DNA of 24,810 nt from DASRBO01 sp035653595 (lineage in GTDB: Bacteria > Actinomycetota > Acidimicrobiia > Acidimicrobiales > JAJPHE01). This document shows positions 1 through 7,130 of this stretch, piece after piece. A model generated the notes under the pieces. It was not told where the DNA came from and did no database searches. It saw only the letters and a program-made list of their open reading frames with translations. Location: assembly GCA_035653595.1 (NCBI GenBank), contig DASRBO010000165.1, positions 1-24,810 on the forward strand, in the 5' to 3' direction. Within the stretch, counting starts at the first letter, position 1. Each line of letters begins with the position of its first letter. A program made the position numbers and the translations under genes.

Positions 1-643
1 TGGTCCGGTGTCCCGGCTCCCGGGCGCAGGCGCGGATCTCCACCACGCCGCTGGCGATCTCGGGGACCTCCATCTCGAACAGCCGCTTGATCAGGCCGGG
101 GTGGGTGCGGCTCACCACGATCTGGGGGCCCTTGGTGGTCTTGCGGACCTCCACGATGTAGGCCTTGAGGCGCGCCCCGTGCTCGTAGCGCTCGTAGGGC
201 ACCTGCTCGGCCTGGGGCAGCAGGGCCTCGACCTTGCCGAGGTCCAGCAGGGTGTAGCGGTTGTCGCTCTGCTGGATGATGCCGGTGACGATGTCGCCCT
301 CCCGCCCGGCGTACTCCTCGTACTTGAGGTCGCGCTCGGCCTCGCGGATGCGCTGGAGGATGACCTGCTTGGCCGTCTGGGCGGCGATGCGGCCGAAGTC
401 CTCGGGGGTGTCGTCCCACTCGCGGATGACGTTGCCGTAGTCGTCGAGCTCCTGGCCGTAGACCCGGATCTCGCCCGAGTCGGGGTCGACGGTGACCACC
501 GCCTCCTCGGCGGCGTCGGGCCGGCGCTTGTACGCCGCCACCAGGGCGTTGGCCAGCGCGTCGAGCAGGGTGTCGACGGATATGCCCTTCTCGCGGGCGA
601 TCAGCTGCAGGGCTTCGAGGAACTCGAAGTTGGTCTTGCTCAT
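1..643 (-). CDS. nusA: Transcription termination/antitermination factor NusA (3' part missing)
   Basis: NusA binds RNA polymerase and nascent RNA and modulates pausing, termination and antitermination. About 214 N-terminal residues are visible. The RNA-polymerase-binding N-terminal domain (opening MSKTNFEFLEALQLIAREKG) spans about residues 1-125. An S1 domain follows, about 130-200 (GDIVTGIIQQ ... GKVEALLP). The frame is open at the left edge just where KH1 begins (VVEIRACAREPGHRT), so KH1, KH2 and the C-terminus lie outside. The ATG at 643-641 overlaps the rimP stop as ATGA, and an AGAGGAGAG Shine-Dalgarno sits about 8 nt upstream. The rimP-nusA pairing is near universal in bacteria, and expression is probably governed by the leader upstream of rimP. 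Identification is secure; only the 5' part is present. Confidence 0.97.
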   Translation of the reverse strand, partial: MSKTNFEFLEALQLIAREKGISVDTLLDALANALVAAYKRRPDAAEEAVVTVDPDSGEIRVYGQELDDYGNVIREWDDTPEDFGRIAAQTAKQVILQRIREAERDLKYEEYAGREGDIVTGIIQQSDNRYTLLDLGKVEALLPQAEQVPYERYEHGARLKAYIVEVRKTTKGPQIVVSRTHPGLIKRLFEMEVPEIASGVVEIRACAREPGHRT

Positions 644-1149
644 GAAGTGCTCGCTCTCCTCTGCGAGCGGCCGGCCGGCTTGGAGTGCCCGGGCCGCGGC
701 GGCGGTCCCCACTCGAAGACGGTCCTGGCCCTCTCAATTTCGGTGTAGGCGACCCTCCGGGCGTCCCCGGTGACGGGGGAGACGACCACGGCCTCGTCGT
801 CGGCGGAGACGAGGGTGCCCTGGAGGCGGCGCTCCCCCTCCACCCCGGGCTGGGTGCGGATCGATACGGTCGAACCGACGAAGCGGCGGAAGTGCTCCGG
901 GGTGCGCAGGGGCCGCTCGAGGCCGGGGCTGGACACCTCCAGCTCGTAGTGACCGGGCACCGGGTCGTGTGCGTCGAGCACCGCCGACACGTCGGGGGTG
1001 ACGGCGCTGATGGCGTCGAGGTCCACCCCGCCGGGGCGGTCCACGCTCAGGCGGACCAGGCCCTTGCGCACCTCCACGTCCACCAGCTCGAGGCCGGAGG
1101 CGGCCACGACGGGCTCGACCAGCTCGCGCACCTGCTCAGCCGAGTCCAT
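640..1149 (-). CDS. rimP: Ribosome maturation factor RimP
   Basis: RimP assists late assembly of the 30S subunit in the cytoplasm. The 169-residue product has the two family domains. The N-terminal alpha/beta domain covers about 1-80, with the hallmark tract HYELEVSSPGLERPLR at about 67-82. An SH3-like beta domain covers about 85-150 (RFVGSTVSIRT ... RRLQGTLVSADDEAVVV). The last 20 or so residues are basic and Ser/Arg rich and look disordered. The ATG at 1149 is preceded by an excellent Shine-Dalgarno (GAGGAGGTGAG). The gene overlaps nusA by four bases (ATGA), indicating translational coupling. It is the first gene after a strong hairpin terminator, with a candidate promoter just upstream of that hairpin, so it may be controlled by attenuation. 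Confidence 0.96.
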   Translation of the reverse strand: MDSAEQVRELVEPVVAASGLELVDVEVRKGLVRLSVDRPGGVDLDAISAVTPDVSAVLDAHDPVPGHYELEVSSPGLERPLRTPEHFRRFVGSTVSIRTQPGVEGERRLQGTLVSADDEAVVVSPVTGDARRVAYTEIERARTVFEWGPPPRPGHSKPAGRSQRRASTS

Positions 1150-1190
1150 CTCACCTCCTCACCTTTCAAGGACCGGGTTCCGCTTCAACG

Positions 1191-1221
1191 CAAACAAAAG
1201 CGTGGGCCCTAGCCCACGCTT
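1191..1221 (-). terminator. Intrinsic terminator / possible attenuator in the rimP-nusA leader
   Basis: On the minus strand a perfect 10-bp stem (AAGCGTGGGC / GCCCACGCTT, + strand arms 1198-1207 and 1212-1221) closes a TAGG loop and is followed directly by TTGTTTG, which extends the two terminal T residues of the stem. This is the textbook form of a Rho-independent terminator and the clearest one in the window. It lies 110 nt after the ispG stop and 48 nt before the rimP start. It could end the upstream cdsA-ispG operon, or, together with the TATACT hexamer upstream, act as an attenuator in the rimP leader. In Bacillus subtilis, NusA is known to autoregulate its operon through a NusA-dependent terminator in the leader; that the same happens here is inference. 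Confidence 0.8.
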
Positions 1222-1246
1222 CCGCCGCCCGAAGGACGACCAGATG

Positions 1247-1252
1247 AGTATA
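1247..1252 (-). promoter_or_regulatory. Candidate -10 element (TATACT) for rimP-nusA
   Basis: TATACT on the minus strand differs from the sigma-A consensus TATAAT by one base and stands out in an otherwise GC-only stretch. It would start transcription near 1240, giving a leader of about 90 nt that contains the terminator hairpin at 1198-1221 before reaching rimP. No convincing -35 hexamer is visible 16-18 nt upstream, which is common for actinobacterial promoters. Confidence 0.5.
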
Positions 1253-1310
1253 GCCGTGGCCGCCGCCGCTCCGGCCTCGGCGGCCCGCAATCGGCGTCCG
1301 GTCGGGGCTG

Positions 1311-1328
1311 CCGGCGCTCAGGCGCCGG
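1311..1328 (-). terminator. GC-only hairpin just after ispG
   Basis: A 7-bp perfect inverted repeat (CCGGCGC / GCGCCGG, arms 1311-1317 and 1322-1328, four-base loop) begins three bases after the ispG stop codon. It has no T-tract, so it is at best a weak or factor-assisted terminator or an mRNA 3'-end stabiliser. The position is suggestive, but a short GC hairpin is easily met by chance in this base composition. Confidence 0.3.
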
Positions 1329-1331
1329 TGA

Positions 1332-2567
1332 TCAGTGACCGGCCTCGCGGTCGGCCTTGCGGATCAGCTCGATGCGGTCCCCGCTGTGGTTGGGATCCGA
1401 GCCCCGGTCCTCGAGCAGGGCCCGGCGGTCGGCCTCGGCCTCCGCCTCGGCGCCGGCCTCCGCCGCCGCCAGCCTGGCGTCGACCCCCTCGGCCACCAGC
1501 CGCTCGGCCTCCTCGACCAGGGCGGCGACCATCTCGTCCTCGGGCACCACCCGCACGATCTTGCCCCGGATGAACAGGTGGCCCTTGCGCCGGCCGGCGG
1601 CGATGCCGAGGTCCGCCTCCCGCGCCTCACCCGGTCCGTTGACCACGCAGCCCATCACCGCCACCTGCAGGGGGAGGTTTCGGCCCTCCAGGGCCTCCAT
1701 GGCCTGCTTGGCCACCCCGATCACGTCGATCTCCGCCCGCCCGCACGAGGGGCAGGCGATGAGGTCCACCGCCTTGCGCTCGCGCAGGCCCAGGGCCTCG
1801 AGCAGCTGGCGGCCGGCCCGGGCCTCCTCGACGGGGTCGGCGGTGAGCGAGTAGCGGATGGTGTCGCCGATGCCCTCGGCCAGCAGGGTGGCGATGCCTG
1901 CGGTGGCCTTGATGAGGCCCGCCGGCGGCGGGCCGGCCTCGGTCACCCCCAGGTGCAGCGGGTGGTCCACCACCTCGGCCAGCTGGCGGTAGGCCTCGAT
2001 CATCAGCGGCACGTTGGACGCCTTGACCGAAATCTTCACGTCGTCGAAGCCGACCTCGGCGAAATAGGCCAGCTCCATCTGGGCCGACTCCACCAGCGCC
2101 TCGGGGGTGGCCCCTCCGTGCTTCTTGTACAGGTCGGGGTGCAGGGAACCGGCGTTGACCCCGATGCGGATGGGCACGCCCCGGTCCCGCGCCTCGGACG
2201 CGACCAGGCGGATCTCCTCGGGCTTGCGCAGGTTGCCGGGGTTGAGGCGCAGGCAGGCCACCCCCGCCTCCAGCGCCTCGAGGGCCCTCTCGTAGTGGAA
2301 ATGGACGTCGGCGACGATCGGCACCGGCGAACGGGGCACGATGGCGGCCAGGCCCTCGGCCGCCTCCCGCTCGTTGCAGGTGCAGCGCACGATGTCGGCC
2401 CCCGCCCCGGCCAGGGCGTAGATCTGGGCCAGGGTGGCCTCGACGTCGGCGGTCTTGGTGATGGTCATCGACTGCACCGATATGGGCGCCCCGCCCCCCA
2501 CCGGCACGTCACCCACCATCACCTGCCGGGTGGGGCGGCGGGGAGCGGCGATGATCGCGTTGCGCAC
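1332..2567 (-). CDS. ispG: 4-hydroxy-3-methylbut-2-en-1-yl diphosphate synthase IspG (GcpE)
   Basis: IspG performs the penultimate MEP-pathway step, reductive conversion of MEcPP to HMBPP, using a [4Fe-4S] cluster. The 411-residue protein has the N-terminal TIM-barrel (about 10-250; SVQSMTITKTADVEAT, ADVHFHYERALEAL, GVNAGSLH) and the C-terminal cluster domain. The three cluster cysteines are visible as C272 and C275 (ACPSCGR) and C307 (MGCVVNGPGE), with the conserved Glu at E314. The frame is open further upstream, but homology starts near MRNAIIAAPRRPTRQVMVG. I therefore choose the GTG at 2567, six nt after an AGGGG Shine-Dalgarno that overlaps the rseP stop. The last 45 or so residues (Ala/Glu-rich, then basic) extend beyond the usual family end and look disordered. 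It is the last gene of the cdsA-dxr-rseP-ispG run, which holds two MEP enzymes. Confidence 0.96.
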   Translation of the reverse strand: MRNAIIAAPRRPTRQVMVGDVPVGGGAPISVQSMTITKTADVEATLAQIYALAGAGADIVRCTCNEREAAEGLAAIVPRSPVPIVADVHFHYERALEALEAGVACLRLNPGNLRKPEEIRLVASEARDRGVPIRIGVNAGSLHPDLYKKHGGATPEALVESAQMELAYFAEVGFDDVKISVKASNVPLMIEAYRQLAEVVDHPLHLGVTEAGPPPAGLIKATAGIATLLAEGIGDTIRYSLTADPVEEARAGRQLLEALGLRERKAVDLIACPSCGRAEIDVIGVAKQAMEALEGRNLPLQVAVMGCVVNGPGEAREADLGIAAGRRKGHLFIRGKIVRVVPEDEMVAALVEEAERLVAEGVDARLAAAEAGAEAEAEADRRALLEDRGSDPNHSGDRIELIRKADREAGH

Positions 2568-2575
2568 GGCGACCC

Positions 2576-3886
2576 CTACTGGAACGGGTTGGGGATGGGA
2601 TGGGTGATGTCGAGATAGAGCGACGTCACCCCCAGGAACAGGATCAGCACCATGACGGCGTAGGTGGCCGGCATCAACCGGCGCACGTCGACGAAGTAGC
2701 GCTTCCCCCGGCGGGAGCGGATCCGCTCGTAGACGGCGATGGCGACGTGACCCCCGTCGAGGGGCAGCAGCGGGACCATGTTGAACACGCCGACGAAGAC
2801 GTTGATGGCGATGAGCAGCTCCAGCACGGTGAGCAGCCCCGACTGGGCGGCGTCGGAGGCGAGCCGCACGATGCCGACGGGCGAGATGAAGCGGTCCCCG
2901 TTGGCCGTCGATGCCCCCGGCCCGGTGGCGACATGTCCGGACAGCTGGTGCCCGTAGTTGGCCAGCCCGTGGGGGGAGAACACCTGGCCCAGGGCGCCCA
3001 GCACCGTCCAGACGTAGTGGCCGAGCTGGTTCACCGCGTCCCAGGTGCCCACCAGCGGGTTGGCCTTCTCGAGCGGGGTGGACAGCACCACGCCGATCAG
3101 TCCGGTCGCCGGGGCGTTGGGCGGCAGCAGGTGCTGTCCCGACTCGGTGACCTCGCGCTCGTCCACCGGGGTGAGGGTCAGGGGCACCGTCCGGCCGTGG
3201 CGGTCCACGACCACGGCGAGAGCCTGGCCGGGCCGGTGCTGGATGTAGGAGCGCAGGGCGTCGGAACTGGTGAAGCGGCGGCCGTTGACCGACACGAAGA
3301 TGTCCCCGTTGCGCAGACCGGCCTGCTGGGCCGGGGTGGGGCCCTGGTCGATCCGGCTGAGGCCCCCGACCGCCACCTTGGTGGCGCTCGGCGTCCCCAC
3401 GAAGACGATCACCGCCCACATGAGCACCAGGGCGATGAGGAAGTGCATGGCCGAGCCGGCCGACACCACCAGGACCCGGCGAGGGAACGACGCCTGGCGG
3501 TAGGTGCGGGCCTCGTCGGCCGGGTCGACCTGGTCGAGGTTGTGCATCCCCACGATCTTCACGTAGCCCCCGGCGGGGACGGCCTTGATGCCGTACTCGG
3601 TCTCCCCGCGCCGGAACGACCACAGCCGGGGGCCGAAGCCGAGGAAGTACTCGGTCACCTTCATCCCCGCCCACTTGGCCGTTATGAAGTGACCGAACTC
3701 GTGCAGCATGATCATGCCCACGATCGCCAGCACCACCGCCACCGTGCTGGCGGTGTGGGTGACCAGGGCGGCCAGCACGCCGGCGGCCACTATCAGGGCC
3801 AGGCGCCCGAAGGCGGCCCGCTGCTCGGAGGTGTCGGGGGTGGGGCCTCCCCCGGCCGGGGGGGACGGGGCGGTGGTCAGGGTCAT
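2576..3886 (-). CDS. rseP: RseP/Rip1-type site-2 intramembrane zinc metalloprotease
   Basis: This is an M50-family intramembrane protease that cleaves membrane-bound substrates such as anti-sigma factors; in mycobacteria the homologue Rip1 lies at the same dxr-ispG locus. The 436-residue protein starts with a Pro-rich cytosolic tail (1-25). A first membrane region (about 28-60) leads into the zinc-binding HEFGH at 62-66. A second hydrophobic segment follows near residues 135-165, then a single PDZ domain (about 180-265). The second catalytic motif LDGGH is at 376-380 in the third membrane segment, and a last helix lies near 405-425. All catalytic elements are intact. The ATG at 3886 overlaps the dxr stop as ATGA, and longer readings upstream are only the antiphase of dxr. 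Substrates cannot be deduced here. Confidence 0.95.
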   Translation of the reverse strand: MTLTTAPSPPAGGGPTPDTSEQRAAFGRLALIVAAGVLAALVTHTASTVAVVLAIVGMIMLHEFGHFITAKWAGMKVTEYFLGFGPRLWSFRRGETEYGIKAVPAGGYVKIVGMHNLDQVDPADEARTYRQASFPRRVLVVSAGSAMHFLIALVLMWAVIVFVGTPSATKVAVGGLSRIDQGPTPAQQAGLRNGDIFVSVNGRRFTSSDALRSYIQHRPGQALAVVVDRHGRTVPLTLTPVDEREVTESGQHLLPPNAPATGLIGVVLSTPLEKANPLVGTWDAVNQLGHYVWTVLGALGQVFSPHGLANYGHQLSGHVATGPGASTANGDRFISPVGIVRLASDAAQSGLLTVLELLIAINVFVGVFNMVPLLPLDGGHVAIAVYERIRSRRGKRYFVDVRRLMPATYAVMVLILFLGVTSLYLDITHPIPNPFQ

Positions 3887-5097
3887 CGGGCTCCCCGGTG
3901 GGCGTCGACGGCGGCGGCGGCGTGCTTGCGGGCCAGGCGGTCGGCGCCCAGCACGGCATCGAGATCGGAGGCCGGGCCCCCGTCGTAGTCCTGCAGCGCC
4001 TCCTCCACCACCTCGGCTATCCCCAGCCACGGCAGGCCACCCTCGAGGAAGGCGGCCACCGCCACCTCGTTGGCGGCGTTGAGCCAGGCCGGGGCGCAGC
4101 CGCCGGCCCGGCCGGCCTGGTAGGCCAGGTCGAGGCAGCGGAAGACCGAGCGGTCGGGCAGGGCGAACTCCAGCCGGGCCAGGTCGGCCCAGTCGATGCG
4201 GCCGTGGGGGGCCGGCCACCGGGCCGGATAAGACAGGGCGTAGGCGATGGGAAGGCGCATGTCGGGCAGGGAGAGCTGGGCCAGGGTGGCACCGTCGGTG
4301 AACTCCACCATCGAGTGCACCACCGACTGGGGGTGCACGACAACCTCTATGCGGTCGTAGTCGGCGCCGAACAGCTCGTGGGCCTCGATCACCTCGAGGC
4401 CCTTGTTCATGAGAGTGGAGGAATCGACGGTGATCTTGGGCCCCATCGCCCAGGTGGGATGGGCGAGGGCCTGGGCGGCGGTGATGGCCTCCAGATCCTC
4501 GAGGCCCATGCCCCGGAACGGCCCGCCGCTGGCGGTGAGCACGATGCGGGCCACCGCCTCCGGGCCCGGGCTGGCCCGCAGGCACTGGTGGATGGCCGAG
4601 TGCTCCGAGTCCACCGGCACGATCTCGCCGCCGCCGGCCGAGCGGGCGGCCGCCACCACCGGGCCGGCGGCGATGAGGGACTCCTTGTTGGCCAGCGCCA
4701 GGCGCCGTCCCGCCCCCAGGGCGGCCAGGGTCACCGGCAGGCCGGCGAAGCCGACCACGCCGTTGAGCACCACCTCGGCCTCGGTGGCGATGTCGGCCAG
4801 GGCCCGGGGGCCGGCCAGCAGCCGGACCCCGGCCGGCAGCCGCGGCCTCAGCGCCTCGGCGGCGTCGGGATCGGCGACGGCGACCACCTCGGGTCGGAGG
4901 GCCTCGGCCTGGGCCGCCAGCGCGTCCACCGACCGGTTGGCCCCGATCGCCACCACCCGGAACCGCTCGGGGGCCTGGGCGATGACGTCGACGGCCTGGG
5001 TCCCGATGGACCCGGTGGAGCCGACCAGGCTGACCGTGACCGGTCGCCCGGCGCCCTGCCCGCCGTCCGGTCCCCCGCCGGTCGAGCCGACGGTCAT
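3883..5097 (-). CDS. dxr: 1-deoxy-D-xylulose 5-phosphate reductoisomerase
   Basis: Dxr makes 2-C-methyl-D-erythritol 4-phosphate from DXP with NADPH, the first committed step of the MEP isoprenoid pathway. The 404-residue protein shows the NADPH-binding GSTGSIG at 26-32, ANKESLI at 136-142, the metal ligands in PVDSEHSA (D163, E165), the flexible-loop region with H213 (LAHPTWAMGPK), and NKGLEVIEAH with the third metal ligand E235. NAANEVAV lies towards the C-terminus. Length is normal for the family apart from about 18 Gly-rich residues before the Rossmann fold; an internal GTG before the first strand is a possible alternative start. The ATG at 5097 overlaps the cdsA stop and the gene's own stop overlaps rseP, both as ATGA, so the three genes are translationally coupled. 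Confidence 0.97.
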   Translation of the reverse strand: MTVGSTGGGPDGGQGAGRPVTVSLVGSTGSIGTQAVDVIAQAPERFRVVAIGANRSVDALAAQAEALRPEVVAVADPDAAEALRPRLPAGVRLLAGPRALADIATEAEVVLNGVVGFAGLPVTLAALGAGRRLALANKESLIAAGPVVAAARSAGGGEIVPVDSEHSAIHQCLRASPGPEAVARIVLTASGGPFRGMGLEDLEAITAAQALAHPTWAMGPKITVDSSTLMNKGLEVIEAHELFGADYDRIEVVVHPQSVVHSMVEFTDGATLAQLSLPDMRLPIAYALSYPARWPAPHGRIDWADLARLEFALPDRSVFRCLDLAYQAGRAGGCAPAWLNAANEVAVAAFLEGGLPWLGIAEVVEEALQDYDGGPASDLDAVLGADRLARKHAAAAVDAHRGAR

Positions 5098-6509
5098 CCG
5101 ATGCCCAGCACCCGCACCAGGTAGTAGGTGGCGGGCAGGACGAAGAGGATGGCGTCGACCCGGTCGAGGACGCCGCCGTGGCCGGGCAGCACCGAGCCCA
5201 TGTCCTTGAGGCCGAGGTCGCGCTTGATCATCGACTCACACAGGTCGCCCAGAGGCGCCACCACCGCCACGACCACCCCCAGGGCGATGCCGTCGCGGAA
5301 GCGCCAGGGGTGGACCTGAGACACCACGATGGCGCAGGCCACCAGGGCGGTGAGCATGCCCCCGACCAGGCCCTCCCACGTCTTGGCCGGGCTGACCCGG
5401 GGGGCCAGCTGGCGCCGTCCCACCCGGCGGCCGAAGACGAAGCCGCCCACGTCGTAGGCGACGCCGCCTACCACCGCCCCCAGCAGGAAGGCCACCCCGT
5501 GGCGATGGGGGAAGGTGCTGGGGTTGAGCAGCAGCCCGGCGAAGGACGCCAGCAGGCCGACCCAGGCGAAGCCCAGGATGGTGACAGCCGCGTTCGGCAC
5601 CGGGTCGGCCCGCACCACCCCGGCCAGGTACCAGATGAGGGAGAACACCGTGACCAGCGCCGACACCAGCACCAGGGCCGCCTCCCCCCGGCTGTAGGCA
5701 CCGAGGATGACCGACACCGTGGCCACCAGGCCGAGCAGGGTGGCCGGGCGGTAGCCGCCCCGGCGGAAGGCGGAGTAGCCCTCGGCCGCCGCCGCCGTGG
5801 CCACCACCAGCACCAGGGCCAGGCTGGGGGCGGGCCCGGCCTTGAACATGAGGAGGGCCAGCACGCCCACGCCCACCCCTGTGGCCACCCGGGGGCCGAC
5901 CCCGCTTGGACGGGGCCGGGCCGGCGCCGGCGGGGGCGGCTCGGGCCTCGAGGTGATGCGGGACCACGTCGGCGGGGGGACGTCCTCCTCCTCGGCCTCG
6001 TCGGGGTAGAAGGGGTCCTCGGGGTCGTCGGCCCGCAGGTCGGAGGCGAGGTCGGCGGTGTCCTCGAAGTCCACCTCGGCCCAGTCGCTGGGCTCGGTCC
6101 GCCATCGGGCCTTGCCGGCGAAGCCCACCCAGGCGGCCAGGTCGTCATCCCCCTCGGGCGAGCCCAGGGTGGCCGGCACCTCGCCGGTGGGGGGCTCGGT
6201 CCAGTGCGGCATCCCGGCCGGGGGACCGGCCGGACCCGGCTCGCCGGTGCGGCCGGCCACCGGGGAGCGGGCGATGTCGGAGGGGTCCACCGACTCGGGC
6301 AGGGGGAACCGGTGGGCCGGCCGGGGGCCCTCGGGCGCCTCGGGCACGTCGCCGAAGCGGGGGGCGTCCTCGGGGCGGCGGCCGGCGGCCTGGCCGGCCT
6401 CCAAGGCGGCGGCAGCCTCGTCGGCGCCGATTATGCGCACCCCCTCGCCGGCGGGACGGGCGGAGACGGGCTGCTCGGGGCTTTCGGTGTCCTCGTTGTC
6501 GGAGTCCAT
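5094..6509 (-). CDS. cdsA: Phosphatidate cytidylyltransferase (CDP-diacylglycerol synthase) with long disordered N-terminus
   Basis: CdsA activates phosphatidic acid with CTP to give CDP-diacylglycerol, the precursor of the membrane phospholipids. The 471-residue protein ends in the full CDP-DG synthase signature at about 426-452 (SMIKRD, then LKD, GSVLPGHGG and LDRVD). About seven or eight hydrophobic segments occupy 210-470. The first 190 or so residues are acidic and Pro-rich with no membrane segment. They contain short tracts that look conserved rather than random, such as GVRIIGADEAAAALEAG near 23-39 and MPHWTEPPTGEVPATLG near 99-115. The ATG at 6509 has a perfect Shine-Dalgarno (AAGGAGGG), so the extension is clearly translated. 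The stop overlaps dxr as ATGA. The enzyme call is secure; the role of the extension is unknown. Confidence 0.96.
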   Translation of the reverse strand: MDSDNEDTESPEQPVSARPAGEGVRIIGADEAAAALEAGQAAGRRPEDAPRFGDVPEAPEGPRPAHRFPLPESVDPSDIARSPVAGRTGEPGPAGPPAGMPHWTEPPTGEVPATLGSPEGDDDLAAWVGFAGKARWRTEPSDWAEVDFEDTADLASDLRADDPEDPFYPDEAEEEDVPPPTWSRITSRPEPPPPAPARPRPSGVGPRVATGVGVGVLALLMFKAGPAPSLALVLVVATAAAAEGYSAFRRGGYRPATLLGLVATVSVILGAYSRGEAALVLVSALVTVFSLIWYLAGVVRADPVPNAAVTILGFAWVGLLASFAGLLLNPSTFPHRHGVAFLLGAVVGGVAYDVGGFVFGRRVGRRQLAPRVSPAKTWEGLVGGMLTALVACAIVVSQVHPWRFRDGIALGVVVAVVAPLGDLCESMIKRDLGLKDMGSVLPGHGGVLDRVDAILFVLPATYYLVRVLGIG

Positions 6510-6557
6510 GCTCCCTCCTTGGCGCGCCGGGCCCCCGCGTACCGTGGCGGCGCCTGC

Positions 6558-7130
6558 CTAGTTCTCGAGGAGCTCCTGCTCCTTGTGCTGGAGATGCCGG
6601 TCGATCTCGCCCACGTACTCGTGGGTCAGCTTCTCCAGTTCCTTCTCCGCCCGGTCGAGGTCGTCGGAGGAGATGTCCCCGCCCTTCTCCAGTCCCTCCA
6701 GCTCGTGGCGGGCCGACCGGCGCAGGTTCCTGACCGCCACCCTGGCCTCCTCCGCCTTGTGGCGTACCACCTTGACCAGCTCCTTGCGCCGCTCCTCGGT
6801 CAGGGGCGGCACGCTCAGGCGGATGACCTGGCCGTCGTTGGAGGGGTTGATGCCCAGGTCGGAGTTCTGCAGTGCCTTCTCGATGGCCTTGATCGAGCCC
6901 TTGTCGTAGGGGGTGATCACCAGCAGGCGGGCCTCGGGCACGTTGAACCCGGCCAGCTGGCGCAGGGGGACCTCGGTGCCGAAGTAGTCCACCTTGATCC
7001 GCTCCACCAGGGCGGGCGACGCCCGGCCGGTGCGGACGGTGGCGAACTCGGACTGGGCGTGGCCCACCGCTTTGACCATCTTCTCCTTGGCGTCGACCAG
7101 GGCGACCTCGATCAGGGAGTCATCGGTCAC
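6558..7130 (-). CDS. frr: Ribosome recycling factor
   Basis: RRF splits post-termination ribosomes together with EF-G. The 190-residue product matches the usual length of about 185. Its long-helix domain I is formed by the N-terminal helix (about 5-30) and the C-terminal helices (about 105-185), around domain II. Recognisable tracts are EFATVRTGRASPALVERI near the N-terminus, FGTEVPLRQLAGFNVPEARLL, SDLGINPSNDGQVIRLSVP, and PPLTEERRKELVKVV. I choose the GTG at 7130, which overlaps the pyrH stop as GTGA. The frame extends further upstream but that part is pyrH in another phase, and the next downstream Met would remove the first helix. No clear Shine-Dalgarno is seen, so initiation probably depends on coupling to pyrH. 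The gap to cdsA is 48 nt. Confidence 0.96.
   Translation of the reverse strand: MTDDSLIEVALVDAKEKMVKAVGHAQSEFATVRTGRASPALVERIKVDYFGTEVPLRQLAGFNVPEARLLVITPYDKGSIKAIEKALQNSDLGINPSNDGQVIRLSVPPLTEERRKELVKVVRHKAEEARVAVRNLRRSARHELEGLEKGGDISSDDLDRAEKELEKLTHEYVGEIDRHLQHKEQELLEN

Noticed and set aside
1332..3959. One 875-codon minus-strand frame that would fuse ispG to upstream sequence
   Set aside because: Only the part after 2567 is IspG; the upstream part is rseP read out of phase and has no domain features. The same applies to the long frames 9785-11746 (sigma factor), 11502-13988 (dprA), 14326-15867 (crotonase family) and 2576-4585 (rseP).
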